From Amycolatopsis australiensis (GTDB lineage: Bacteria; Actinomycetota; Actinomycetes; Mycobacteriales; Pseudonocardiaceae), in assembly GCF_900119165.1 (NCBI RefSeq), contig NZ_FPJG01000006.1, positions 6,324,001 through 6,388,000 on the forward strand: DNA of 64,000 nucleotides, read 5' to 3'. The notes beneath the pieces were generated by a model. It searched no databases. It was not told where the DNA came from and saw only the letters and a list, made by a program, of their open reading frames with translations. Every line of letters begins with the position of its first letter. Within the stretch, counting starts at the first letter, position 1. Both the position numbers and the translations under genes were made by a program. Below are positions 22,856 through 31,229 of this stretch, piece by piece.

Positions 22856-24835
22856 ATGGCTGCTCACGACGCGTCCGGCGTCCCGGCGTGGGTGGAGCCG
22901 ATGCTGGCCAAGGCCGACGGCGGACGGCTGCGCAGCGGCCCCGAGTGGGCGTACGAGTACAAACTGGACGGCTACCGCGCGGCCATGCGGATCGCCCCGG
23001 ACGGCACCACCGTGCTCACCAGCCGCAACAACATCGACTTCACCGCCGAGTTCGCCGAGCTCGCCGGGGTGCTCGCGCCCGCGCTGGACGGCCGGGCCGC
23101 CTACCTCGACGGCGAGATCGTCACCTACGGCGAGGACGGCCGGATCGACTTCGAGCTCATGCAGGAACGCCGGGGCCGCTGGGTCCGGCACCAGAGCGGG
23201 CCGAAAGGGCGGAAGTTCACCGACGTCCCGGTCCGGTTCCTCGCCTTCGACCTGCTCCGGCTCGGCGACCGCAGCCTCCTGAGCACGCCGTACGACGAAC
23301 GCCGCCGGCTGCTGACGGGCCTGCCGATGCCCGATCCGTACCGCGTCTCGGTGGTCCGCGCGGTCACGTTCGAAGAGCTCGCCGCCGACCGCCGCACGCC
23401 CGCAGACTTCCTCGCGCACGCCGCGTCGGCCGGCTACGAGGGTGTCGTCGCGAAGCTGCGCAGCTCGGCGTACGTGCCGGGACAGCGGCCGGACTCGTGG
23501 CTCAAGCACCCGCTGATCCGCACCCAGGAGGTCCTCGTCTGCGGCTGGCGGCCGGGCCAGCGCAGCTTCACCGGCACGCTCGGCGGCCTCCTGCTCGGCG
23601 CCCACGACCCGGACACCGGCGACCTCGTCTACATCGGCGACGTCGGCACGGGCTTCAGCCAGGCCGCCCGCGCCGACCTGATGGCCCAGCTCGAGCCGCT
23701 CGCCCGACGCACCCACCCGTTCGTGAAGACGCCGCCGCGTGAGGACACGGTCCGTGCCCGGTGGGTCGAGCCGCGTCTGGTCGGCGAGATCGTGTACCGG
23801 CAGTTCACCCGCGCGGGCCGCGTCCGCCACACGGCCTGGCGCGGCCTGCGCGCGGACAAGAAACCGGCGGACGTCGTGGCGCCACGCGCGGCACCACCGG
23901 AGCCGCCCGCACCGCCTCGCCCGGAGCCGTCCGGCGGCCGGATCACCGTGCAGGCCGGCGACCGGCGGCTCACGCTGTCCAATCTGGACAAGGTGCTCTA
24001 TCCGGCGGACGGGTTCACGAAGGGCGAGGTGATCAACTACTACTCGCGGGTCGCGCCGGTCCTGCTGCCGCATCTGGCGGGCCGCCCGGTGACGTTCATC
24101 CGCTACCCCAACGGCGTCGGCGGCGAAAAGTGGTTCGAGAAGAACGTCCCGAACGGCGCCCCGCCGTGGCTGCGGACGGTCCGGCTGCCGAGCACCGGCT
24201 CCCGCGGCAGCGGCGACACGATCGACTACCCGCTCCTCGACGACCTGCCCGCTTTGGTGTGGGCGGCGAACATGGCGGCCCTGGAGCTGCACGTTCCACA
24301 GTGGACGGTCTCCGGCGCGACGCGGCAGCCCCCGGACCGCCTGGTGTTCGACCTGGACCCGGGCCCGGGCACGACGATCGTCGACTGCGCGCGCGTCGCC
24401 GAACGGCTGTACGACGTCCTGACTGCCGACGGCCTGACGCCGTACGCCAAGACATCGGGATCGAAGGGGATGCAGCTCTACTGTGGAATCGAAACGGACG
24501 ACCCGGCGGCACCGTCGGCGTACGCGAAGCGGCTGGCGCAGCGACTGGCGCGGGAGACGCCCGCCTCGGTGACGGCGGTGATGGCGAAGGCGCAGCGTAC
24601 GGGCCGGGTGTTCATCGACTGGAGCCAGAACAACCCGGCGAAGACGACGGTGGCCCCGTATTCGCTGCGCGGCCGCGACCACCCGACGGTGTCGACGCCC
24701 GTCACGTGGGAGGAGGTCCGCGCGTGCCGCCACGTGAACCACCTGACGTTCACGGCCGAGGAGGTCCTGGACCGCGTGGACGAGCACGGTGACCTCCTCG
24801 TGGGGCTGGCCGAGGAGCGCGCGCCGTTGCCCTAG
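22856..24835 (+). CDS. ligD: ATP-dependent DNA ligase/polymerase LigD (LIG-POL order, no nuclease domain)
   Basis: A 659-residue bifunctional repair protein. Residues about 10-330 are the ligase: nucleotidyl-transfer motif YEYKLDGYRA with the adenylated Lys, LDGEIV, YEGVVAKL and WLKHPLIRTQE. After a Pro-rich linker, residues about 365-655 are the primase-polymerase domain, with SNLDKVLYP, YPNGV, the catalytic VFDLDPGPG and IDWSQNN. The phosphoesterase domain of mycobacterial LigD is absent and the domain order is reversed. It takes part in Ku-dependent end joining; no ku gene is in this window. GGAGG precedes the ATG by six bases. Confidence 0.9.
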   Translation: MAAHDASGVPAWVEPMLAKADGGRLRSGPEWAYEYKLDGYRAAMRIAPDGTTVLTSRNNIDFTAEFAELAGVLAPALDGRAAYLDGEIVTYGEDGRIDFELMQERRGRWVRHQSGPKGRKFTDVPVRFLAFDLLRLGDRSLLSTPYDERRRLLTGLPMPDPYRVSVVRAVTFEELAADRRTPADFLAHAASAGYEGVVAKLRSSAYVPGQRPDSWLKHPLIRTQEVLVCGWRPGQRSFTGTLGGLLLGAHDPDTGDLVYIGDVGTGFSQAARADLMAQLEPLARRTHPFVKTPPREDTVRARWVEPRLVGEIVYRQFTRAGRVRHTAWRGLRADKKPADVVAPRAAPPEPPAPPRPEPSGGRITVQAGDRRLTLSNLDKVLYPADGFTKGEVINYYSRVAPVLLPHLAGRPVTFIRYPNGVGGEKWFEKNVPNGAPPWLRTVRLPSTGSRGSGDTIDYPLLDDLPALVWAANMAALELHVPQWTVSGATRQPPDRLVFDLDPGPGTTIVDCARVAERLYDVLTADGLTPYAKTSGSKGMQLYCGIETDDPAAPSAYAKRLAQRLARETPASVTAVMAKAQRTGRVFIDWSQNNPAKTTVAPYSLRGRDHPTVSTPVTWEEVRACRHVNHLTFTAEEVLDRVDEHGDLLVGLAEERAPLP

Positions 24836-25950
24836 TGTCGCTTGAGGACGCGCTTGGCCTTACCGGCGAGTCCTCGCAGCGCCGCGAGACGGCCTTGAGG
24901 TTTGGGTTCCTCTTCGCGGGAGGCCGATGTTTCCGGGGTTTCCGGGGTTTCCTCGGCCCGCTGGGCTCGGGGCGCGGGGATTTCCCCGGCGATGGAGCCG
25001 GAGGCCGGGTCCTCGGCAAGCGGTTCGGCACTCCGGACGGGCGCAGCGGCTTGGGTGGGCGCGGCGGCGGACCGGGTGGGCGCGGCGGCGGCCTGGGTCG
25101 GCGCGGCGGTAGGCCGGGCGGCGGTGCCCGCGGCGACGGGCGAGGGCGCCGGAGCCTGCCGTGGCTGGGGAGCGAACATCGGCTGGGTTTCGGGCTGTGA
25201 CTGCGTTTCCGGCTGTGACTGGGTTTCGGGCCGCCGCTGGGTTTCGGGCTGTGAGGTTTCGGGCCGCGGCTGGGTTTCGGGCCGCGGCTGGGCTTGATGC
25301 TTGGGCTGGACTTCCGGTTGCGCCCGGTGCGCCGACTGCGGCGAGGTTTCCGGCTGGAGCTGGTGCCGAGACATGGCATCCGGCTCCGCCTGGCGCTCGT
25401 GTCGAGGCCGCATGCCCTGCTGAGCATCGGTCTCCGGCTGCGGCTCGGCCCCTGGCCGAAGCCGGGCGTCCGGCTGACCCTGTACCCCCGACCGAAGCCG
25501 GGCGTCCGGCTGAGCCTGAACCTCCGGCTGGCCCTGAACCTCGGGCTGCGTCTGGCTTTCCGATCCAACCTGAGCATCGTGCTGAGCCTGAGCCGCCGAC
25601 CGAAGCCGCACATCCGGCCGCGTGTGAACCTCCGACTGGAACTGCCCTTCCGGCACCGACCGCACCCCAGGCTCCACCCGCGGCTCAGCCTCACCCCGCG
25701 GCCCGGACTCACCCCGCGACTCCCCCTCCCCCCGCGGCCCACCCTCCGGCCGCCCAGGTGTCCCCAGCATCCCCGGCGTGATCGCCGGTGTCATGAGCGG
25801 TGTGTGGGCCGCGTCGGCGTTGGGCCTGGCCGGCTCGCGCGCCACCGGGTACCGCTCCAGCGGATCCGTCTCCGCCGCTGTCCGGCTCCGCAGCAGGCCG
25901 CAGCATCCGAGCAGGCCGAGCAAGCCGACCAGACCCCAAAACACCGTCAT
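24832..25950 (-). CDS. membrane-anchored Q/P/E-rich low-complexity protein
   Basis: A 372-residue protein starting at 25950 with GGGAGG seven bases upstream. Residues 1-22 form a hydrophobic anchor (MTVFWGLVGLLGLLGCCGLL). The rest is disordered and repetitive: short units such as QPETQ, QPDARLR and AAPTQA recur, and the C-terminus is basic (LAGKAKRVLKRH). No catalytic domain is seen; a surface or scaffold role is a guess. Opposite-strand frames are also open because of the repeats, but only this one has an anchor and a ribosome-binding site. Its stop codon shares the CTAG palindrome with the LigD stop. Confidence 0.65.
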   Translation of the reverse strand: MTVFWGLVGLLGLLGCCGLLRSRTAAETDPLERYPVAREPARPNADAAHTPLMTPAITPGMLGTPGRPEGGPRGEGESRGESGPRGEAEPRVEPGVRSVPEGQFQSEVHTRPDVRLRSAAQAQHDAQVGSESQTQPEVQGQPEVQAQPDARLRSGVQGQPDARLRPGAEPQPETDAQQGMRPRHERQAEPDAMSRHQLQPETSPQSAHRAQPEVQPKHQAQPRPETQPRPETSQPETQRRPETQSQPETQSQPETQPMFAPQPRQAPAPSPVAAGTAARPTAAPTQAAAAPTRSAAAPTQAAAPVRSAEPLAEDPASGSIAGEIPAPRAQRAEETPETPETSASREEEPKPQGRLAALRGLAGKAKRVLKRH

Positions 25951-26032
25951 GACCGTCCTCCCTTTCCGTGCTCCCCGTCGCGGGTAACCCGCGCCCGGCA
26001 CGCCAACCGGAGCCTTACCCTTGTGGGTGACG

Positions 26033-26974
26033 TCAGCCCAGCCGCGGCGCGTCGTTCGGGAACGAGATCGGCAGCTCGTACAGCCCGCGCGCGGTGCGGC
26101 CGCCGCCGAGCCAGCCGTGGAAGTAGATGTGGCCGTCCACCACGTCCGCGCCGCCCGGGGCGTCCACCTTTCCGCCGAGCAGCTCCGTCGACAGGAACTG
26201 GGCGTCCGCCTTCACGTACGGGCCGGCCACCGTCGGCGCCGACGCGTAGCACGTGTGGTAACCCGAACTCTGGAACGTGTCCGCCGAGTAGAACAGCAGG
26301 TAGCGGTTCGCCGTCTTCACCACCGACGGCGCCTCGACGACCGACTTCTCCGCCGTGAGGTCCGCGCGGAGCAACTCCGTGCGCGCGCCCGCCGGCGTCC
26401 GGCCGTCGGCCTGCAGCTTCTGCAGCCAGATCGCCGCCGGCGGACCCGTCGCGGCGCCGTCGCTCTTGTAGAACAGGTAACGGGTTCCGTCCGCGTCGAC
26501 GAACGTCTGCGGGTCGATGTCGCCGTGGTCCTCCGGGACGCAGATCAGCGGACGGTCGCCGACCGGCGTGTAGGGGCCTTCGGGCTTCGTGCCCGTCGCC
26601 GAGCCGATGCACATCTCCCCGCCCGCCGTCTGCGCCGCCGAAAAGTACAAGGCGAAGGTGCCGTCCGGCAGCTGCGTGACGTCCGGGGCCCAGAAACCGC
26701 CGTCCGGCTTGGCCCACGCGGGAACCGCGGCGAGGGCGTCGCCCGTGACGCGCCACGGTCCTTCCGGCGCGGCCGCGGTCGCGACCGGGATCCGCTGCGA
26801 GCCGGTACCGGTCGAAAACGCGAAGTAGCCGCCGGCGGTCTTCACGACGTCCGGATCGGGGAAGTCCTGGTTGATGAGCAGCCGCGGCTCGCTGGCGGCC
26901 GCCGCTTCCGGGCAGGCGGCGAAGGCGATCACGAGGGCGATGACGGGAGCGAGCACGAGTTTTTTGACGCTCAT
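26033..26974 (-). CDS. secreted glycoside hydrolase family 43
   Basis: A 313-residue protein with an N-terminal signal peptide (KKLVLAPVIALVIAFAACPEAAA) and a five-bladed beta-propeller of the GH43 type. Candidate catalytic acids are the Asp in FPDPDVVK (base), Asp in DIDPQTF (pKa modulator) and Glu in VVEAPSVVK (acid). Members remove arabinose or xylose from plant polysaccharides. ATG 26974 is preferred over a GTG at 26992 because it starts the signal peptide directly; neither has a clear ribosome-binding site. No sugar transporter is adjacent. Confidence 0.8.
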   Translation of the reverse strand: MSVKKLVLAPVIALVIAFAACPEAAAASEPRLLINQDFPDPDVVKTAGGYFAFSTGTGSQRIPVATAAAPEGPWRVTGDALAAVPAWAKPDGGFWAPDVTQLPDGTFALYFSAAQTAGGEMCIGSATGTKPEGPYTPVGDRPLICVPEDHGDIDPQTFVDADGTRYLFYKSDGAATGPPAAIWLQKLQADGRTPAGARTELLRADLTAEKSVVEAPSVVKTANRYLLFYSADTFQSSGYHTCYASAPTVAGPYVKADAQFLSTELLGGKVDAPGGADVVDGHIYFHGWLGGGRTARGLYELPISFPNDAPRLG

Positions 26975-27103
26975 AGGCGATTCTGATGACACTTTCGCGT
27001 GGTCGGCAACGGGAGCCGGGCGTGGTCACCGGGAAGCGTGGACTTGCCCGCGCGCCCCGATCGGGTGGATTCGCCGCCGGGCCCGGCGGGTAGCCACCGG
27101 CGC

Positions 27104-28201
27104 ATGCACGCAACGAATGGCCGCGGTGCGCACCGGGCGGGCCACGCCGTGGGGGAAGCCGAAGGCACGGCCCAGTGCCAGGAAAAACCGTTGGGAACAC
27201 CGGGAAAGCCGCTCGACCGCCGGTCGCCGTTCTTCGCCGGGCTGACGGCCGCCGCCGGGGTCGTCGTCACGGTCGCGGTCGTCGAGGTCGTCCTCGCCGC
27301 GTCCGACGTGCTGCTGCTCATCGGGATCGCGTTCTTCATCGCGGTGGGCCTGGAACCGGTCACCGGGCGGCTCGCGCGCCGGATGCCGCGTGCCCTCGCC
27401 GCCGCCGTCGTCGTCACGGCCGGGCTGGCCGTGTTCGCCGCCGCGGTCGCCGGTGCCGCCGTCCCGCTCGGCGACCAGATCGGGCAGCTGCGGGACGGCG
27501 CGCCGCACTACCTGGCGCTGCTGCGCGACCCCGCCACTCTGCTGGGCCGGGCGAACCAGGCGTTCGACCTCGAGGCCACCGTCCGGGGCATCCACGTGGC
27601 CGACGTGGCCAAGTCGCTCGCCGGCGTGCTCGGTGACGCGGCCATCGTCGTCATCCTCAGCACCTACTTCGTCGCCGACTTCCCGCGGGTGCGCACGGCG
27701 CTGTACCGGCTGGCCCCGCGTTCGCGACGGCCGCGTGTGATCCTCATCGGCGACGCGGTCTTCCGGAAGGTGGGGGCCTACCTGGTCGGCAACGTCGTCG
27801 TGTCGCTGATCGCCGGGGTGCTGACGTTCGCCTGGCTCTCGGCCTTCGGCGTGCCGTACCCGCTCGTGCTCGCTCTGCTCGTCGCCGTGCTCGACCTCGT
27901 CCCGGTCGCCGGTTCGGTGGCGGCCGGGGTCGGCACCAGTCTGGTCGCGCTCACCGTCTCGGTGCCGGTGGGCCTGGCGACCGCCGGCTTCTTCGTCGCC
28001 TACCGCGTCGTCGAGGACTACCTGCTGCTGCCGAAGATCGTCGGCCGCGCGGTGCGGATCCCCGCGCTCGTCACCGTGGTCGCGGTGCTCCTCGGCTTCG
28101 AGCTGCTCGGCGTGGTCGGCGCGTTCGTGGCGGTGCCGGTCGCGGCGGCCGTGCTGCTGGTGGTCCGTGAAGTGGCGGTGCACCGGCTCGACCGGACGTG
28201 A
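27104..28201 (+). CDS. AI-2E family transporter (permease)
   Basis: A membrane protein of the AI-2 exporter/TqsA superfamily with about eight hydrophobic segments. The C-terminal half shows the family hallmarks YLVGNVVVSLIAGVLT, PYPLVLALLVAVLDLVPVAG and AYRVVEDYLLLPKIVGRAVR. Length is 365 residues from ATG 27104. Two later in-frame starts are also credible: GTG 27149 and TTG 27191, which has AGGAA before it and gives the short N-terminus usual for the family. The substrate is unknown; the family name should not be read as proof of AI-2 transport. Confidence 0.8.
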   Translation: MHATNGRGAHRAGHAVGEAEGTAQCQEKPLGTPGKPLDRRSPFFAGLTAAAGVVVTVAVVEVVLAASDVLLLIGIAFFIAVGLEPVTGRLARRMPRALAAAVVVTAGLAVFAAAVAGAAVPLGDQIGQLRDGAPHYLALLRDPATLLGRANQAFDLEATVRGIHVADVAKSLAGVLGDAAIVVILSTYFVADFPRVRTALYRLAPRSRRPRVILIGDAVFRKVGAYLVGNVVVSLIAGVLTFAWLSAFGVPYPLVLALLVAVLDLVPVAGSVAAGVGTSLVALTVSVPVGLATAGFFVAYRVVEDYLLLPKIVGRAVRIPALVTVVAVLLGFELLGVVGAFVAVPVAAAVLLVVREVAVHRLDRT

Positions 28202-28203
28202 AA

Positions 28204-28232
28204 CCGCCGCGCGGGGGGCATCCGCGCGGCGG
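28204..28232. terminator. bidirectional terminator between convergent genes
   Basis: CCGCCGCGCGG, loop ggggcat, CCGCGCGGCGG: a perfect 11-base stem between the transporter stop (28201) and the stop of the chaplin-like gene (28251). It can serve both transcripts. Confidence 0.7.
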
Positions 28233-28250
28233 CTCCCGGTCACGGCCGGG

Positions 28251-28601
28251 TCAGTTGCCCTGCGCGGTCCCGCCGTCCGCGAGGGTCCCGGCGGCGCAGT
28301 TCTCGGGGGTCATGCCGTCGGCCTCGGACTCGCCCGGCGAGAGGACCGGCACGTCGACACCGTCGGCGACCTGGTGGATCGGCACCTGCACGCCGAGGAC
28401 GTTGACCTCGTTGTCGCAGACCCCGCCGACCAGGTTCAGGTTGTGCACGGCGTCGAAGTTCGACACGTTGCCGAGCCCGACCTGGTCGGTGTTGTCGATC
28501 GGGTGACCGGCGACGGTGATGTCGGTCGCGGACGCGGAACCGCCGAACACCGCCATCCCGGCGGCGAGGGCGGTCGCGACGAAACCGAGCTGCTTGATCA
28601 C
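28251..28601 (-). CDS. secreted chaplin-like small protein (paralog A)
   Basis: A 116-residue protein with signal peptide (KQLGFVATALAAGMAVFGGSASA). The mature part is rich in Asn, Val and Gly and has two cysteines. The segment VCDNEVNVLGVQVP resembles the conserved C-G-N-x-V-N-V-I-G core of chaplins, the amyloid-forming surface proteins of aerial mycelium, but the rest of the chaplin domain differs. GTG 28601 has GGAG upstream. It is a clear paralog of the protein at 28926, sharing LSPGESEA and NCAA with LADGGT and QGN at the end. Confidence 0.7.
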   Translation of the reverse strand: MIKQLGFVATALAAGMAVFGGSASATDITVAGHPIDNTDQVGLGNVSNFDAVHNLNLVGGVCDNEVNVLGVQVPIHQVADGVDVPVLSPGESEADGMTPENCAAGTLADGGTAQGN

Positions 28602-28925
28602 GGAAAGAACTCCTTCAACAGACCCACCGGACCGTCCGGCGGGGGTTCGGGGAATGGAAGCGGGCCCGGCGCTTCGGTTCGCCGGGCCCGGGGAAGTCGG
28701 TTAAGGTGCGGTGCACGCCGGGTGGGACCGGCGCACTTCTCCAGTTCGTGGCCGGTCCCACCCGGGTCGGCGTCGATCGGCGTCGCGGCGTGCCCGGGAC
28801 ACGGAACCGGAGTGTGCAGCTCGCCCCGCGTTCCGGGCACGCGTCACGACGTCGACGCGGTCGCCGGATTTCCGCGCCGGGCGCCGGCTTCCGCACACAC
28901 TGCGGGCGGCGCCGGCACGGAAAAC
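28602..28925. other. intergenic region with nested inverted repeats between chaplin-like genes
   Basis: This 324-base gap holds three inverted repeats: CGGGCCCGGCG/CGCCGGGCCCG (28661-28690), CCGGGTGGGACCGGC/GCCGGTCCCACCCGG (28718-28765, 15-base perfect stem with 18-base loop) and a long-range pair CGTGCCCGG/CCGGGCACG (about 28788-28843). The 28718 stem is the probable terminator of paralog B. No gene was found in the gap. Confidence 0.55.
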
Positions 28926-29285
28926 TCAGTTGCCCTGGCTCGTGCCACCGTCGGCCAGGCCGCTCGCGGCGCAGTTGTACGGGTTCTCGCCGCTGGCCTC
29001 GGACTCGCCCGGCGACAGGATCGGGACGCCGATCCCGTTGAGCGAGTTGCGGACCGGGACCTGGACACCGAGGACGTTCACGTCGTTGCCGCACAGGCCG
29101 AGCGTGCCGTTGACGTTGTGGAGCACGTCGGTGTTGTTCAGGTTGACCAGGCCGACCTGGCCGAGGTGGTCGTAGCCACCGTGGTGGTGGTCGTGGCCGT
29201 CCGGGGTGCCGGCCGCGGCGACGCCACCGGCCAGGAACGCACCGGCCGCGACGGCGGCCGTGACGAACCCGATCTTCTTCAGCAT
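28926..29285 (-). CDS. secreted chaplin-like small protein (paralog B)
   Basis: A 119-residue protein with signal peptide (KKIGFVTAAVAAGAFLAGG) followed by a His-rich stretch (GHDHHHGGYDH) absent from paralog A. The core LCGNDVNVLGVQVPV is closer to the chaplin motif than its paralog; a second Cys lies 30 residues later in NPYNCAAS, so a disulfide is likely. GAGGAG lies eight bases before the ATG. The two genes are separate transcription units in tandem, suggesting duplication and divergence. The His cluster could bind metal. Confidence 0.7.
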   Translation of the reverse strand: MLKKIGFVTAAVAAGAFLAGGVAAAGTPDGHDHHHGGYDHLGQVGLVNLNNTDVLHNVNGTLGLCGNDVNVLGVQVPVRNSLNGIGVPILSPGESEASGENPYNCAASGLADGGTSQGN

Positions 29286-29542
29286 GGGGGATTCTCCTCG
29301 GTTGACGATTGCGTCGGACGGGGCGGCAATGAAGGTGTGTCTCCGCACCCGTGTGAGGGAAACGTACTGATGGCCCGGGACCGTTTCCACTCGGTGCCAC
29401 CATCGTGTGGGTGCCGCAAGCCTGTGACCGGCCCTGGTGTGGTCCGATCGGGTTACACGCTCCCCTTTTCCCGCAAAGAGTTCGGGTTCAGGATGCGCCG
29501 GTATCGGTTGCCCGGCAAGGGGTATTTCGGACACGACGAAGA

Positions 29543-29576
29543 GCCCTGCGCCGCCGTGGTGACGGCGACGCAGGGC
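29543..29576 (-). terminator. terminator of the 29594 gene
   Basis: GCCCTGCG and CGCAGGGC form an eight-base outer stem, extended by an inner CGCCG/CGGCG pair, directly downstream of the stop at 29594. The remaining gap 29286-29542 has no gene; it contains the upstream region of paralog B. Confidence 0.55.
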
Positions 29577-29593
29577 GGCCGTGGAACGGTTTT

Positions 29594-29935
29594 CTAGCCG
29601 GGCCAGGCCTCCGCCTCGGCGGTGAGCGCGGTGGTCACGTCGATCTCGCCCGAGCGCACCCGCCACGCGAGCGATCCGGGGCGGGGCTCGAGGAGGTGCC
29701 AGCCGGTGACGTCTTCGTCGGTGTAGCAAGGGTTTTCGTCGTCGCCGATGCCGAGCGCGGCGAAGTACTGCCGGGCGGGCCAGGTTTCGGGGACCCAGGC
29801 ACGGGCCCAGCGCACGACGATCCGGGCCAGGTCGTTGCGGCCGTCGGCCGGGTGGATCAGGCGGTCGCCGGTGGTGCAGATGAGGCGGGGCGTGAAGGTC
29901 GCGCCGAGCGGGGCGACCACGAGTTGACTGTTCAT
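29594..29935 (-). CDS. conserved-looking small protein, function unknown
   Basis: A 113-residue soluble protein starting at ATG 29935 with GGGGGAGG immediately upstream. It is rich in Trp, Arg and acidic residues (RIVVRWARAWVPETWPARQYF, DENPCYTDEDVTGWHLLEP). No signal peptide or membrane segment is seen, and I do not recognise the family. The reading frame continues upstream to 31108 through repeats, but that extension looks unlike coding sequence. A terminator follows it. Confidence 0.55.
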   Translation of the reverse strand: MNSQLVVAPLGATFTPRLICTTGDRLIHPADGRNDLARIVVRWARAWVPETWPARQYFAALGIGDDENPCYTDEDVTGWHLLEPRPGSLAWRVRSGEIDVTTALTAEAEAWPG

Positions 29936-30130
29936 TCCTCCCCCAGTCCACGGCAATGGACGGTGTTTCCCGATACGGATGCGCACCTGCGCGAAAAAGG
30001 GAAGGACGGCGGCGGACGGGCGCGCACGGCACGTCCTTCCTGGGCTCCTGCTTGAACCGGTGGCCATCCTACAAAAGGCGCCGGGACACCGGAATCCGGG
30101 GCCACCGATCGCCCGTTTCCGTGACGCCGG

Positions 30131-30155
30131 GTGTGAACGCGGAGGCCGGGGGTAC
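30131..30155 (+). promoter_or_regulatory. SigF/SigB-like promoter for the WGxxGxxG gene
   Basis: GTGT (30131-30134), 15 bases, GGGTAC (30150-30155). One mismatch to GTTT but consistent with the relaxed GNNT. The predicted start is about 30162, 35 bases before the ATG. Confidence 0.45.
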
Positions 30156-30196
30156 GCGGCCGGTGACCGGAATTCGCGACGGAAGGAAGATCCGAA

Positions 30197-30571
30197 ATGA
30201 ACCGGACGGCAAGGAACCTGCTGGCCGCCGCCACGGCGGCGGCCGCCATCGCACTGCCCGGCGCGGCGCCGGCCTCGGCCGCCCCCGCACCGGCGTCGCC
30301 GGTACCGGCGTGGCACCAGGCGGACAACGACGGCACGAACGACGGCACCACCCGCGACGACAACGGCGACAACGGGCTGTGGGGCCTGCTGGGGCTGCTG
30401 GGCTTGCTGGGGCTGGCGGGCCTGGTCAAGCGCGGGCCGAAGCGGGACGCGATGGCGGGGTACCCGGCGGGCGGGACTTCCCGGGGTCCGGCGTACCCGC
30501 CGGGTGAGGCAGCGCCGCCGGCGAACACGTACCCGCCGGCGGAACCGCGCCGCAACCCGCCGGGCGTCTGA
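30197..30571 (+). CDS. secreted/membrane WGxxGxxG-family protein
   Basis: A 124-residue protein: signal peptide (NLLAAATAAAAIALPGAAP), an acidic Asp/Asn-rich segment, then the hallmark hydrophobic helix starting at Trp62 (WGLLGLLGLLGLAGLVKR), with Gly every three residues and a basic end. The C-terminal 45 residues are Pro-rich. The WGxxGxxG pattern marks a family of small surface proteins in bacteria; its function is unknown, and the helix suggests membrane retention. GGAAGGA precedes the ATG. Confidence 0.7.
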   Translation: MNRTARNLLAAATAAAAIALPGAAPASAAPAPASPVPAWHQADNDGTNDGTTRDDNGDNGLWGLLGLLGLLGLAGLVKRGPKRDAMAGYPAGGTSRGPAYPPGEAAPPANTYPPAEPRRNPPGV

Positions 30572-30773
30572 GACCGGGCGCGCCGCACCGGAACGGACCG
30601 CCAAGCGCCCGCGGTGCGGCGCGCCCCGCTTTTCGGGCGCACATCGGAGTATTGGGCCGTTCGGGTGACGCCATCCGCCACTCGGGCCGCGGCGGGAGCT
30701 TGCGGGCCGGGGTCCCCCTTCGCCCGGAGACTTCTCGCCACGCGAGCCGGGACGGCACCCGCTGGCCATGACC

Positions 30774-31028
30774 GCCCAGAGGCCGGAAGGCCGCCCGCCG
30801 GCGGAGTTCCCGCCAGCCGCGCGGCACCGGCGATTCGAGAACCTCCGACCGCAGGACTTCCCGCGACCTGTGACCCAACATCGGCCCGACGGCCTCCCAC
30901 CGCTGAACTTCTCGCTACCCACGCCCCACCGGCGCTGCGAGCGCCTCTCACCAGCGTGCTTCCCGCGACCGGCGACCCACCGGCGGTTCGAGAACCTCCC
31001 ACCAGCCAAGTTCCCGCCACCCGGGTGC
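30774..31028. repeat. five imperfect 51-base tandem repeats
   Basis: Units begin at 30774, 30825, 30876, 30927 and 30978, each exactly 51 bases, with a shared core like CACCGGCG-TTCGAG-CCTCC and a later GTTCCCGCSA block. In the plus frame that opens at ATG 30768 (178 codons) they encode 17-residue repeats of the form HRRFENLPPxxFPRPAT. Minus-strand frames are also open across the repeats. The first unit is the most diverged. Coding status is unresolved. Confidence 0.75.
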
Positions 31029-31229
31029 CACGGGGTGCGCGCGTCACGCTGGTACCCCGCACCCGGATCCCTCTCTCCCGCACAGAACGTCCCGGTGCCG
31101 CCTGGCACCGGGACGTTCCGCTTTTCGTACTCCCGAATGGCGCCTTCGTGTCAGGTCTCGGCACCGAGGAAGCCGTCGACCAGCCGGAAAAACCGGCCCT
31201 CGACGGCCGCCGCCCAGATTAACGACCCG

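Noticed and set aside
25294..26358. 354-codon plus-strand frame over the Q/P-rich gene and GH43
   Set aside because: Open only because of the opposing repeats; it crosses into the antisense of GH43 and has no anchor, domain or ribosome-binding site.
28718..28765. Small RNA gene in the chaplin intergenic region
   Set aside because: The long stem is more simply a terminator; no promoter facing it was found.
29499..29523. GTAT-N15-GGGTAT as another stress promoter
   Set aside because: It reads rightward into a minus-strand gene with no plus-strand gene for over 600 bases.
30774..31028. CRISPR array
   Set aside because: The 51-base units are contiguous and diverged, with no repeat-spacer alternation and no cas genes.
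29594..31108. 504-codon minus-strand frame upstream of the 113-residue gene
   Set aside because: The upstream part reads through the 51-base repeats with non-protein-like composition, while a good ribosome-binding site supports ATG 29935.
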